Assembly (NCBI RefSeq): GCF_014696065.1
Contig: NZ_JACJPL010000018.1
Location: 1 to 64,000, forward strand
Source: Leptolyngbya sp. FACHB-261
Lineage (GTDB): Bacteria > Cyanobacteriota > Cyanobacteriia > FACHB-261
Reading direction: 5' to 3'
Length of the DNA: 64,000 nt
In this document: in pieces, positions 8,663 through 17,349 of the stretch
How positions within the stretch are numbered: position 1 is the stretch's first letter
How the letters are laid out: each line of letters opens with the position of its first letter
Position numbers and translations under genes: made by a program
The notes under the pieces: generated by a model
Database searches by the model: none
What the model was told of the DNA's origin: nothing
What the model saw: the letters and a program-made list of their open reading frames with translations, nothing else

Positions 8663-10384
8663 TCAGTAGTGATTACCCACTTTGCGGTGGTGCGTAGCCG
8701 TTAAACCCTCGGGGTGCGAGACCTTGCCCGACTCCACCACGGCGTAGACAATCCAATGGTCGGCTGTCTCCATTCGGCTTTGCACCTGGCACTCCAAATA
8801 GGCCAGGGCTTCGGCCAGGATCGGGCTACCATTGGCGGCCTCATAGGTTTTTACGCCAGCAAAGCGGTCTTCTCCGGGTGCAAATCGACGCAGGAAGTGA
8901 CGCATGAGCGGCAAATAGTTGCCTTCTTCGAGCACGTTAAGCACGAAGCGGTCGTTAACCTGCATCAGCGACTCAATAGCACGGTCCTTAGCCACAGCAA
9001 TACTGACACCCAGAGGCTCAAAACTGGCTTGAGACACCCAGGAGGCAATCATGGCACTGCTGACCCCAGCCCGACGAGCCGTGATCAAGTAAAGCCCACC
9101 GGCTAAACGGCCCACGGCCTTGTCTAGGTCATGGCTCAGGGACTTTGACTGTTGGATCAGCTTATCGCGGCTGAGTACTTGAGCCAGGTCAGTCCCGGCT
9201 TCTTCCAACACTTGCAACGTGGCGTTGGAGGGCTCGGTTTCAATGCGAATTGGCTCAAATGCCTGGATAAAGCCAGCATCTTTGAGTTGGTTGGCAATCA
9301 AGGTAATGGATTCGTCCTGGCCACCGCAGGATTCGAACAGGCCCGCCAGTTGCTTTTTATTGCCTGCCGCCAGAATGCTGCCGAGCGCTTGATAAGCCAG
9401 GTTGGGTCCCTCGCCCATAGCAGGCGGGGTACTCAACACAAAACCCGCTACCCGGCTGAGCACCGCCTGAATCTCATGGTCATCAGTGGAGCCTAGATTG
9501 ATCATCTCAGTAGCCACACCGGCCTTGCTGATCCCGTGGGCAATCGCCTGAGCTAAGGACGCACTGTGCCCGTAGTCTGCAATGTAGAAGACTGCAACTG
9601 TAGTCGTGGCCTGATCTTGCTTCTGGCTCCAATCGCGATAGCGCCGAGTTACCTCGACCACGTTGTTGCGGATCAGGGGGCCGTGTCCCGTGGCCAACAT
9701 ACTGATACTGAGCGGCTCCATACGCTTGAGCGCAGTCAGAACCGAACGGGCGTTGGGTCCCATCAAGCAGTCGTAGTAGTAGCGCAGGTCAGTTTCAAAC
9801 TCGGCCAAGTCATCATCTGCCAGACGCTCACTGCAATAGTGGGCACCAAAAGCATCACAGGTGTAGAGAATTTCGCTGGCTGGGTCGTAGGTAAAGATCG
9901 TGTCTGGCCAGTGCAAATTGGGGGCCATGATGAACTCTAGACAATGGCCATTGCCCAAATCTAATTTGTCACCGCCCTTCACGACCTGTAGTTTGAAGGG
10001 TCGGTGGATCATGTTTTCCAGAAATTGCCCCGCAATTTTGGAGCAAACCACTGTAGCATTCGGTGCTAATTCTAATAGCGTGCCGATCAAGCCACTGTGG
10101 TCCGGCTCAGTGTGGCTAGCAATAATGTAGTCAATTTGAGCCGGGTCGATTTGTTCGTGGAGCGAAGCCAAAAAAGGCTCCCGAAACTTCTCGTGGGAGG
10201 TATCAATTAAGGCAACTTTTTCGCCCTTAATTAAAAAGGCATTGTATGTGGTGCCATGTTCTAGGGCGTACTCAATATCAAACCGTTCGCGGTCCCAATC
10301 CTGGGAGCGGAACGCTGTGGTTGCGACACCAATTTCTGCAACCTGAACCGTTTTGAGGCTCTTTTTATCAGTCAGCATCACCAT
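8663..10384 (-). CDS. flv3: Diflavin flavoprotein, Flv3-like (canonical di-iron site)
   Basis: A 573-aa cyanobacterial flavodiiron protein with three domains: beta-lactamase-like (about 1-250), flavodoxin-like (about 260-400) and C-terminal flavin reductase (about 420-573). The iron ligands are present: H91-x-E93-x-D95-H96, H158, D177 and the His of GHGP. Flv1/Flv3 reduce O2 to water with electrons from the PSI acceptor side and protect PSI in fluctuating light. An intact ligand set is known for Flv3 and Flv4. Its partner 26 bp upstream has a degenerate site, and no sll0218-like gene lies between them, which favours Flv1/Flv3 over Flv2/Flv4. The stop is 36 bp before an intrinsic terminator. 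Diflavin identity is near certain; the number is less so. Confidence 0.85.
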   Translation of the reverse strand: MVMLTDKKSLKTVQVAEIGVATTAFRSQDWDRERFDIEYALEHGTTYNAFLIKGEKVALIDTSHEKFREPFLASLHEQIDPAQIDYIIASHTEPDHSGLIGTLLELAPNATVVCSKIAGQFLENMIHRPFKLQVVKGGDKLDLGNGHCLEFIMAPNLHWPDTIFTYDPASEILYTCDAFGAHYCSERLADDDLAEFETDLRYYYDCLMGPNARSVLTALKRMEPLSISMLATGHGPLIRNNVVEVTRRYRDWSQKQDQATTTVAVFYIADYGHSASLAQAIAHGISKAGVATEMINLGSTDDHEIQAVLSRVAGFVLSTPPAMGEGPNLAYQALGSILAAGNKKQLAGLFESCGGQDESITLIANQLKDAGFIQAFEPIRIETEPSNATLQVLEEAGTDLAQVLSRDKLIQQSKSLSHDLDKAVGRLAGGLYLITARRAGVSSAMIASWVSQASFEPLGVSIAVAKDRAIESLMQVNDRFVLNVLEEGNYLPLMRHFLRRFAPGEDRFAGVKTYEAANGSPILAEALAYLECQVQSRMETADHWIVYAVVESGKVSHPEGLTATHHRKVGNHY

Positions 10385-10410
10385 GATGTTGCATCCTCTC
10401 CAGCTCGGGG

Positions 10411-12147
10411 TTAGTAGTGGCTACCAGATTTGCGATGGTGAACCGCAGTTCGGCCCTTTTCATCAAAAACTTTGCCGGTATCGGCTGTGCAATAAAGCAG
10501 CCAGTGATCGCCGCACTCCATCATCTGAGTCACGGTGCATTCGAGATAGGACAACGAATCTTTTAAGATCGGTGCGCCGTTTGTTGCCTCTTGGGTTTCA
10601 ATCTCTGCAAAGCGGTCTTCGCCAGGGCCAAAGGGCTTGAGGAAATGCTTCATCAAGCCAATGTGGTTGCCATCGGCCAAGGCATTGAGCACGAAGCGGT
10701 CACCGGGATACATCAGAGAGCCGACTGCCCGCTCTTTGGCCACGGCAATAGTCAAACCGGGGGGGCTAAAGCTCGCCTGCACCACCCAGGAGGCCAACAT
10801 GGCACTGCGCACGCCATCGCGATTGGCAGTTACCACATAGAGGCCATTGGAAATGCGGCCCACTGCCTGCTCGGTATCGGTTGCGGGCTTCCGGCCTTGC
10901 TTGGCTTTGCGAGTCTTGCGTAGCGCTTGGCCAAAGTCAGTACCAATTTCTTCGCAGGTCTTGAGAACAACCTCGGTCGGTTTGAACTTCACGCGCAAGG
11001 GCGGAAAGCCAAAGGAGAAACCAGCGTCCTGAAGCTTGCTCTCCAACAGATCAATCGCCTCACCGCTCCAGCCAAAGGAGCCAAACACGCCTGCCAGTTG
11101 GCTCTTCTGAGCTGTGGCCAGAACAATGCCCAGGGCCGTCTGTACAGGGGTGGGAGCATGACCGCCCAGGGTTGGGGAGCCAATAATAAAGCCTGCCGAA
11201 CGCGCAATGGCTTCGCGAATTTCTTCCGAGTCAGCAAACTCGCAGTTGATCATCTCTACGGCAGCGCCGGTGCGCGTGATGCCTTGAGCAATCGCTTGAG
11301 CCAGGGTGGCAGTGCTGCCATAGGCCGAGGCGTAGAGCAAGGCCACGCTGGTGGTACGGCTGTTTTGCTCGTTCAGCCAGCCTCGGTAACGATTGGTCAG
11401 CTCATGCAGGTTGTAGCGGCTCAGAGGGCCATGCCCGGTGGCGTAAGTCGTGGCTTCTAAGGGAGTAATGCGATCCAAGATTTGCGTGACTCGCTTGGCA
11501 TGCGGCGCCATCAAGCAGTCAAAGTAATAACGCAAATCGACCTCGAAGCTGGTCATGCCTTCATCGAAGACCTGATCTGTGCACAGGTGTGCGCCAAAGA
11601 ACTTGTCGGTGTAGAGGATGCGTGTGCGCGGATCAAAGGTCATCAGACCATCGGGCCAGCGAGGGGTGGGAGCCGGGATAAATTTCAGCTTGTGGCCTTC
11701 ACCTAAATCCAGAACTTCATCACCACGTACCGCTTGAATCTCAGGCAGTTGGGGCAACTCCCGCAACAGCTCACGCAGAGATTGTTCGGCTGGTCCTGAG
11801 CAGAGAATTTTTACTTGAGGGGCCAGGGCCAACAAGGCTTCTAGAGTACGGGCGCGGTTTGGGTTGACATGTCCCAAAATCAGGTAGCGCAGCTGGGCCA
11901 GGTCTATCCGCTCCTGCAGGGCTTCGAGAAACAGGGCTGTGAAGGTCTCGCCAGGGGGATCAAACAGGGTCAGGCTGCCATCAGCGCTGCGAATCAGATA
12001 GGAATTGGCGGTGGTGCCGTGTTGCAGGGCGTACTCAATCTCAAACTTGATGCGCTTCAAGCTGCGACAGCGCAACACGGTTGTGTCAATACCAATCGGT
12101 AAAACCTGGACGTTACGCTGCTGTGGCTGAGCGATCAGTGAAACCAT
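10411..12147 (-). CDS. flv1: Diflavin flavoprotein, Flv1-like (degenerate di-iron site)
   Basis: A 578-aa paralogue of the next gene with the same three-domain layout. The metal site has diverged: the ligand motif reads HVNPNR (H93, N95, N97, R98), the next His is R163 and the bridging Asp is K182. Flv1 and Flv2 are known to lack canonical ligands and to work as heteromers with Flv3 and Flv4. The gene is first in a two-gene operon (26 bp gap), so stoichiometric expression with the Flv3-like partner is expected. Flv2 is the alternative name; a tree against known Flv1-4 would decide. The promoter lies within 12148-12427. Confidence 0.82.
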   Translation of the reverse strand: MVSLIAQPQQRNVQVLPIGIDTTVLRCRSLKRIKFEIEYALQHGTTANSYLIRSADGSLTLFDPPGETFTALFLEALQERIDLAQLRYLILGHVNPNRARTLEALLALAPQVKILCSGPAEQSLRELLRELPQLPEIQAVRGDEVLDLGEGHKLKFIPAPTPRWPDGLMTFDPRTRILYTDKFFGAHLCTDQVFDEGMTSFEVDLRYYFDCLMAPHAKRVTQILDRITPLEATTYATGHGPLSRYNLHELTNRYRGWLNEQNSRTTSVALLYASAYGSTATLAQAIAQGITRTGAAVEMINCEFADSEEIREAIARSAGFIIGSPTLGGHAPTPVQTALGIVLATAQKSQLAGVFGSFGWSGEAIDLLESKLQDAGFSFGFPPLRVKFKPTEVVLKTCEEIGTDFGQALRKTRKAKQGRKPATDTEQAVGRISNGLYVVTANRDGVRSAMLASWVVQASFSPPGLTIAVAKERAVGSLMYPGDRFVLNALADGNHIGLMKHFLKPFGPGEDRFAEIETQEATNGAPILKDSLSYLECTVTQMMECGDHWLLYCTADTGKVFDEKGRTAVHHRKSGSHY

Positions 12148-12427
12148 CAGTCTTGCCTCAGTTCCAAAGATTTATCAAGAAGGTTTGTTGAGAACTGTTA
12201 CCTTCTTTGCTTTCAACTTAGTCCTTTTTTGTTCAGCAGTCCAATTAGAAAATGCGATGGCTGAGTTTAGAAAGATTGCGAGAGATTAGTTGTCAAAACC
12301 AGAGGACTGGAGTAGAAAGGGGCTAGCCAATCTCAGAAAACACTAAATCTAGGGTTCCGGTACGTCAGGGTGTCTTCGACGCTCGTGGTTCGTTTGGTCC
12401 TCACAACCAGTCATCGGTGATTTTTCT

Positions 12428-12652
12428 ATGGCAACTCAACCTTCAGCGGCTTCTTCCAAGCTCCCCTCCACGATTTCGTCTGTGCAGTCCGAGCAGCTCG
12501 ATACTGACCGCGAACTGCTATTAGATATTCGACGCCGACTGTCTCTCTTGATCAACACCCGAGACCGGCAGGCAGTGACTACAGCGATGTATCACCTGCT
12601 TCAATCTGCGACCTTGCTGCAACGGGTATCGGCAACGCAACAAGGTAAATAA
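12428..12652 (+). CDS. Small conserved-looking protein of unknown function
   Basis: A 74-aa protein, divergent from the flv operon. It has a Ser/Thr/Pro-rich disordered head (1-25) and a helical body (DRELLLDIRRRLSLLINTRD and AMYHLLQSATLLQRV). No signal peptide, membrane segment or cysteine is present. The 280 bp between it and flv1 could hold two divergent promoters. Codon use and G+C match the neighbours, which supports a real gene. I do not recognise the family. Confidence 0.6.
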   Translation: MATQPSAASSKLPSTISSVQSEQLDTDRELLLDIRRRLSLLINTRDRQAVTTAMYHLLQSATLLQRVSATQQGK

Positions 12653-12705
12653 CTAGACCTGTTTTCAGGGACCTGATTAAAGGGACCTATTTAAGCTTAG
12701 CGAAT

Positions 12706-12733
12706 GGAAGGGAGACTTCTCGGCCTCCCTTCC
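12706..12733 (+). terminator. Hairpin between the small gene and htpG
   Basis: GGAAGGGAG (12706-12714) and CTCCCTTCC (12725-12733) form a perfect 9-bp stem with a 10-base loop. No T-run follows. It may still end the small gene's transcript. Confidence 0.35.
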
Positions 12734-12838
12734 GGAAAACCGACCCTAATCAGTACGGCTTACCGTGTGCCTTCTGGGCGACGGTCGGGCATCATGGACG
12801 GTGAAAAATCCAACCGATGATGGACTGGGACTGCCGCT

Positions 12839-14833
12839 ATGCTGGAACAGGGCACAATCAGTATTCATACTGAAAATATCTTCCCAATTATCAAGAAGTG
12901 GCTCTATTCAGATCATGAGATCTTTTTGCGGGAGCTAATTTCTAACGGTGTAGATGCCATCAATAAGTTGAAGATGGTGTCTTTTTCGGGTGAGTTTAGC
13001 GGCGAGGTCGATACCCCCGAAATCAACATTGCGATTGATAAAGACAAAAAGACCTTGTCGGTTACAGATACTGGCATTGGCATGACTGCCGATGAGGTCA
13101 AGAAGTACATCAACCAGGTCGCCTTTTCCAGCGCTGAAGAGTTTGTCGAGAAGTACAAAGGCAGCACCGATCAGCAAATCATCGGTCACTTTGGCTTGGG
13201 CTTCTACTCTTCGTTTATGGTGGCGTCCCAGGTTGAAATCGACACGCTGTCCTACCGTGAAGGCGCTCAGGCCGTTCATTGGTCTTGTGATGGCAGCACT
13301 GAATTTTCGATTACTGATTCTCAGCGCGATAGTCGAGGCACGACAGTCACCCTGACCCTACAGGATGAGGAAGCTGAGTATCTCGAAGAATCACGCATTC
13401 GCCAATTGATCCGCACCTATTGCGATTTCATTCCGGTGCCGATCAAACTCAATGGTGAAGTGGTCAATAAGCAGCGGGCCATCTGGAATGAGTCGCCTAG
13501 CAACTTGACCAAGGAAGACTATCTAGAGTTCTACCGCTATCTCTATCCCTTCCAGGAAGAACCCCTGTTCTGGATTCACCTAAACACGGATTATCCCTTC
13601 ATTGTGAAGGGCATTCTGTATTTCCCGAAGCTAAAGCCCGACGTTGATGTCACGAAGGGTCAGATCAAGCTGTTCTGCAATCAAGTGTTTGTCAGCGACA
13701 ACTGCGAGGAAGTCATTCCCCGTTTTCTGTTGCCTCTGCGCGGTGTGATCGACAGCTCTGACATTCCTTTGAACGTGTCGCGGAGCTTTTTGCAAGCTGA
13801 CCGCACCGTGCGTCGCATTGCCGATTACATCGCCAAGAAAGTTGGGGACCGGATCAAGGAACTGTACCGGGATGAACGCGAAGAATATATTCGCTGCTGG
13901 CAAGACATCGGCACGTTCATTAAGTTCGGCTCGATTAACGACGAAAAGTTCAAAAAGCAAGTCGAAGACATCCTGGTCTATCGCACTACCGCTAAAGTAG
14001 AACCCTCAGAGGCAGAGGCGGCTCCGGTTCAGGTGCAAGTCGAGGGTGAGGATGATGCTTGGAGCGATGTTAAACCTGGTTCGTCTACTAGCGAATCTAA
14101 CGGCATAACCACCAGTCCTCAAGGCAATTACACCACGATCAAGGATTATCTGGAGCGCAACAAAACGCGCCATGAAAACCGGATTTTCTACAGCACTGAC
14201 GAGACCAATCAGGCGACATACATTGCCCTACATACTTCACAGGCATTGGAAGTCCTGTTTATGGACTCGTTCATTGACTCGCACTTTGTGGGCTTCCTGG
14301 AGCGCGAGTACAGCGATGTCAAATTCTCGCGTGTGGATGCCGATCTTGATGAGAGCCTGATCAACAAAGACAACAACACGGAGTTGGTTGATCCGCGCAC
14401 CAACAAAACACGCAGTGAACAGCTTCAAGAGCTATTCAGAGATACGTTGAATAAGCCGAAGCTGGTGATCCGTACAGAAGCACTCAAATCGGAGTCAGTT
14501 CCAGCAATGGTGCTGCTGCCGGAAGCGCTGCGTCGTCTTCAGGAAATGAATGCCTTGATGATGCAGAAGACGATGGAGTTCCCCGAAGAACACACGTTGC
14601 TGATCAACACAGCCCACCCATTAGTGCAACACCTGACCACGCTCAGCCAGGGCAGTGTGATTACCGGCGAAGGCAGTTCTCCCAATCAAGAGCTGGTTTC
14701 CTTGATTTGCAATCACATCTATGACCTGGCTCTGATGGCGCAAAAGGGCTTCGATGCGGATGGTATGCGCACGTTCCTAGAGCGCTCCAATCAGGTGCTA
14801 ACCCAGCTAACCGCTAAGGCGGCGAATGGCTGA
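12839..14833 (+). CDS. htpG: Molecular chaperone HtpG (Hsp90)
   Basis: A 664-aa cytosolic Hsp90. The GHKL ATPase domain (1-230) has its motifs: FLRELISNGVDAINKL with the ATP-coordinating Asn, DTGIGMT, and GHFGLGFYSSF. The middle domain carries the conserved NVSRSFLQADRTVRRI segment, and the C-terminal domain provides dimerisation. The stretch around residues 390-425 is an acidic, low-complexity linker. Cyanobacterial HtpG is needed for heat and light stress tolerance and binds phycobilisome and porphyrin-pathway proteins. No CIRCE element is visible upstream; the 100 bp before the ATG can fold (CATCAT paired with ATGATG), but this is weak. An intrinsic terminator follows. Confidence 0.96.
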   Translation: MLEQGTISIHTENIFPIIKKWLYSDHEIFLRELISNGVDAINKLKMVSFSGEFSGEVDTPEINIAIDKDKKTLSVTDTGIGMTADEVKKYINQVAFSSAEEFVEKYKGSTDQQIIGHFGLGFYSSFMVASQVEIDTLSYREGAQAVHWSCDGSTEFSITDSQRDSRGTTVTLTLQDEEAEYLEESRIRQLIRTYCDFIPVPIKLNGEVVNKQRAIWNESPSNLTKEDYLEFYRYLYPFQEEPLFWIHLNTDYPFIVKGILYFPKLKPDVDVTKGQIKLFCNQVFVSDNCEEVIPRFLLPLRGVIDSSDIPLNVSRSFLQADRTVRRIADYIAKKVGDRIKELYRDEREEYIRCWQDIGTFIKFGSINDEKFKKQVEDILVYRTTAKVEPSEAEAAPVQVQVEGEDDAWSDVKPGSSTSESNGITTSPQGNYTTIKDYLERNKTRHENRIFYSTDETNQATYIALHTSQALEVLFMDSFIDSHFVGFLEREYSDVKFSRVDADLDESLINKDNNTELVDPRTNKTRSEQLQELFRDTLNKPKLVIRTEALKSESVPAMVLLPEALRRLQEMNALMMQKTMEFPEEHTLLINTAHPLVQHLTTLSQGSVITGEGSSPNQELVSLICNHIYDLALMAQKGFDADGMRTFLERSNQVLTQLTAKAANG

Positions 14834-14874
14834 GCTTAAAGCACTGTATCCAGCTCAATTCAATCTATAAGCAT

Positions 14875-14904
14875 GAGGGCACCCAACTGGGTGCTCTTTT
14901 CTTT
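14875..14904 (+). terminator. Rho-independent terminator of htpG
   Basis: GCACCC (14879-14884) and GGGTGC (14889-14894) close an AACT loop; G-U, G-C and A-T pairs extend the stem to about 9 bp, followed by TTTTCTTT. It lies 41 bp after the htpG stop. Confidence 0.85.
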
Positions 14905-15468
14905 GGGAGTTTTTTGATCTCTGGCTAATACCAGTTCACCTTTGAATCGCTACAGATTGACCCCTCCTAACCTCCCCTTAGCAAAGGGAGAAGCTGTAGG
15001 CGGTGGGGTTCTGTGAGTAGCTCTCATTGCAGGTAAGTGGGTATCAGCGTGAATTATTCTCTTTGAGTTTGTGCTGCTGATTGTCAGTGAGACGAGGCAG
15101 AATGCAGGCTGGGTAACGATTATTTCATTTCCGGCAAATCAGTGGTTGCCACAATTTGAGAAGGTTATGAATGATGTGCTGATGGTTATTTTTGAGCAGA
15201 AAAAACCATCAAGATTCAAATGGTGAAAGCTCGTATCAACTCATATTGATGAGAATGAAGTGCTAAGGACACATCGCCTCAAAAATATTCGTTACTGCTG
15301 TTTATCTTGATCGTTAATTTTAGCCGTTAATCATTATTGATCCTCTGTAAAAGAATCAGTTAACCTTCCTAGGGAGAGATAGCGAGCTCTAACTTTTATG
15401 AGAGGTTTTAAGACTTTGTTTTAGATAAACTCCACACAGGGTCAACTGGTGATTTTCTAAATGTTGCC
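14905..15468. other. Intergenic region, no gene seen
   Basis: About 560 bp. At 14959-15006 there is a cyanobacterial-type repeat fragment (CCCCTCCTAACCTCCCCTT, then AAGGGAG and GGTGGGG). The rest is lower in G+C with no reading frame of interest. The Crp-like gene's promoter should lie near the 3' end. Confidence 0.4.
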
Positions 15469-16221
15469 ATGCTTACTGAAAACCGATTGCTTGCCGCCTT
15501 GCCCCAAGAGGTGTTGGAGAGATTAGCCCCTCACCTGCAGCTAGTCGCGCTGCAAGCGGGGACCAGGCTTCACGAGGCTGGTGAAACTATCCAGGCTCTC
15601 TATTTCCCCATCGATTGCGGCCTCTCAATCACGATCACCATGAGTGATGGCAGGACAGCTGAAACGGGGCTGACGGGCAAGCGTGACGTGATTGGCATCA
15701 ATGCGATCATGGGCGGATGCACAACCACGCAAACCGCTTACGTTGTACAGCTTCCAGGCAACGCAATAAAGATCAACGCAAACGTGTTGCTGGACGAGTT
15801 CGATAGCAATAAGGCAGTGCGCGATGTGCTGTTACGTTACACTCAAGCCCTGATTGCACAGCTTTCGCAGACCACCGCCTGCAATAGCCTGCACCCTTTG
15901 GAGCAACGCTTGGCACGCTGGCTACTAGAAGCGCATGACCGCGTTGACAAGAAAAATCTGAGGCTGACGCATGAGCTTCTATCCGAGATGCTAGGCGTGC
16001 GCCGAGCTGGAGTTACTCAAGCAGCCCAAAAGCTTCAGGAAAGTGGGTTTATTCAATATGGTCGCGGCAGCGTTCACATCCTCGACTTGCCTGCACTGGA
16101 AGAGTTTGCCTGTGAGTGTTTCAGGACCGTCAAAGACGAATACGATCGCTTGATTGTCCCTAGACAACGGTTGTCTAGGGACAATCAAGCGATCAGAAAT
16201 AGTCAGCAAGCCTTGGCTTGA
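15469..16221 (+). CDS. Crp/Fnr-family transcription regulator with an extended C-terminus
   Basis: A 250-aa regulator with a cNMP-type jelly-roll (about 15-140) and a Crp-type winged helix (about 150-225; recognition region LLSEMLGVRRAGVTQAAQKL). The phosphate-binding cassette lacks the canonical Arg-Ser/Thr-Ala motif, so cAMP binding is unlikely. It belongs to the same subgroup as the two regulators at 34-35.8 kb, which share MLGVRRAGV and the CEC(F/Y) end. Those end at (F/Y)(N/D)RLL. Here about 25 residues follow, encoded by a perfect 51-bp palindrome (16144-16194), which suggests that the original end was altered by an inverted duplication. No partner gene is adjacent. Confidence 0.85.
   Translation: MLTENRLLAALPQEVLERLAPHLQLVALQAGTRLHEAGETIQALYFPIDCGLSITITMSDGRTAETGLTGKRDVIGINAIMGGCTTTQTAYVVQLPGNAIKINANVLLDEFDSNKAVRDVLLRYTQALIAQLSQTTACNSLHPLEQRLARWLLEAHDRVDKKNLRLTHELLSEMLGVRRAGVTQAAQKLQESGFIQYGRGSVHILDLPALEEFACECFRTVKDEYDRLIVPRQRLSRDNQAIRNSQQALA
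16144..16194. repeat. Perfect 51-bp palindrome (25-bp arms, one-base centre)
   Basis: The left arm at 16144-16168 begins GATCGCTTGATTG; the right arm at 16170-16194 is its exact reverse complement around G16169. It lies inside the 3' end of the Crp-like gene. Both strands therefore read as nearly the same peptide, with RLIVPRQ and LSRDNQAI. As RNA it would form a very stable hairpin. No T-run follows. Confidence 0.95.
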
Positions 16222-16598
16222 GGTCTTTCCCCGCTTCTTTCTCAGCTTCTATGGCAGCAGGCCCAGACCCTGCTGGTTCTGCCGATTGCTGGTCCTGATT
16301 TAGTTGCTTCCAAGTCATGGCTCGTTAGCTTGTAAGAAGAGGGAAGGGTACCGAGATACGCTCAAACTGAGGCCAAAACCTCAGTACGGAACGTGTTTTT
16401 TATTACGATCCCCATTTCAAAATTTCTATGCCCATAGCTCCACACGTTTCTTAAACAAAGTACAACTTCTGAGGGGGAGAACAAAATCCAACCCGCGCTT
16501 AAACTGCAACAAGTAGATTCACAACTTAGCCTGAGATTGTTAGATTGACTTCTACAAGTTTGTCCCATCTACTAAGCAAGCCTAATGTGGGGAAACCA
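16222..16598. other. Intergenic region, no gene seen
   Basis: About 377 bp between the Crp-like gene and the small protein gene. Only short frames without start signals. Nothing structured was noticed. Confidence 0.4.
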
Positions 16599-16853
16599 AT
16601 GAGTAGCCTCCGTATTGCAGAACCTATATTTAAGCAAGCGCAGAACGTACGAATTGCAGGACCTAGATTTAAGCAAGGGCAAAACGTATGTTTTATCGGA
16701 GGTGTAGGCATAATCAAAAGTTACCAGCCAGATATGGGAACCTGGTCTTATGCGGTGAGGATGGAGCTAGGGCCAGAACCGGATTTTGGCAGAATAGGAG
16801 ACGAGACAACGGTATTGCTGCTTGAAGAAGACCTTCAAGAGCATTCAGCTTAA
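16599..16853 (+). CDS. Small protein with an internal tandem duplication
   Basis: An 84-aa protein from ATG 16599, with GTGGGGAA just upstream; an in-frame ATG at 16545 is less likely. The body (FIGGVGIIKSYQPDMGTWSY, then MELGPEPDFGRIGDETTVLL) resembles a small family common in cyanobacteria that begins with a 'FKQGQNVRFIGG' type motif and may have an SH3-like beta fold. Here that N-terminal segment occurs twice (EPIFKQAQNVRIA, GPRFKQGQNV) because of a 39-bp tandem duplication. Function unknown. Confidence 0.65.
   Translation: MSSLRIAEPIFKQAQNVRIAGPRFKQGQNVCFIGGVGIIKSYQPDMGTWSYAVRMELGPEPDFGRIGDETTVLLLEEDLQEHSA
16611..16688 (+). repeat. Two tandem 39-bp copies inside a coding region
   Basis: Units 16611-16649 and 16650-16688 match at 34 of 39 positions and keep the reading frame. 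They encode RIAEPIFKQAQNV and RIAGPRFKQGQNV. Confidence 0.9.
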
Positions 16854-16954
16854 TTCTCCTGAACACTATTCTGCTTAGACTGTATCTGCAAGCAAGGCTG
16901 ATTTAGCTGTCTGTTATGCAGGATAAAAAGATTTAGGATAAATAGGAGTTTTAT

Positions 16955-17007
16955 GGGCACTCAAAGAGGGCGCAGGTATAGAGTGCCTGTGCCCTCTTTG
17001 AGTGCCC
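16955..17007. repeat. Long hairpin with 22-bp arms
   Basis: The left arm 16955-16976 (starts GGGCACTCAAAGAGGG) pairs with the right arm 16986-17007 across a 9-base loop. The only non-Watson-Crick position is a G-T, which would be a wobble pair in RNA. It lies about 100 bp after the small gene and may end its transcript. Confidence 0.9.
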
Positions 17008-17015
17008 CTATATTT

Positions 17016-17086
17016 AGCCCCCTAAATCCCCCAACTCTGGGGGACTTTTGCTTTGATTCCCCCCAGAATTGGGGGGTAGAGGGGCT
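17016..17086. repeat. C/G-run inverted-repeat element of cyanobacterial type
   Basis: The ends AGCCCCCTAAATCCCCCAA and TTGGGGGGTAGAGGGGCT are imperfect inverted repeats around an inner CCCCCAACTCTGGGGG hairpin. Related pieces occur at 19161-19181 and 41402-41436. Such elements are scattered through many cyanobacterial genomes; no protein is encoded. Confidence 0.7.
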
Positions 17087-17349
17087 TACTGAGTAAGGCG
17101 TGATACTTCTCAGGCAGCCTCTGAGCCGACTCTAAGCTAACTGAGCGGGAGGGAGCCAAGTGCGTCCTAAAGGCAAGCGTGCTCTGTATCACACAAGACA
17201 AAACTGACCCAAGGGTTATATAATTTCTTAATAATCAGATATACATTGAAACAGAAGGACATGTGTCAGTGTTACTGATTAAAGTCGCACGTCCCGGTAG
17301 TTATGAGAGCTGGCAAGAGATGAACAGGGATGGGAGCAGCCCGGACTAA

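Larger units (their letters stand above)
16854..17349. other. Intergenic region carrying two inverted-repeat elements
   Basis: About 496 bp without a convincing gene. It contains the long hairpin 16955-17007 and the C/G-rich element 17016-17086, listed separately. A 47-codon frame from ATG 16953 has an AGGAG upstream but merely reads through both repeats and is not called as a gene. Confidence 0.5.

Noticed and set aside
8663-12147. flv2-flv4 photoprotection operon
   Set aside because: No sll0218-like gene lies between the two Flv genes, and the degenerate gene comes first; Flv1/Flv3 fits better, although not proven.
12653-12838. CIRCE element or RNA thermometer upstream of htpG
   Set aside because: No TTAGCACTC-N9-GAGTGCTAA; only a weak possible fold without a clear ribosome-site pairing.
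16953-17093. 47-codon gene with a ribosome site
   Set aside because: The frame is made of two inverted-repeat elements and has no protein-like composition; the frame is probably accidental.
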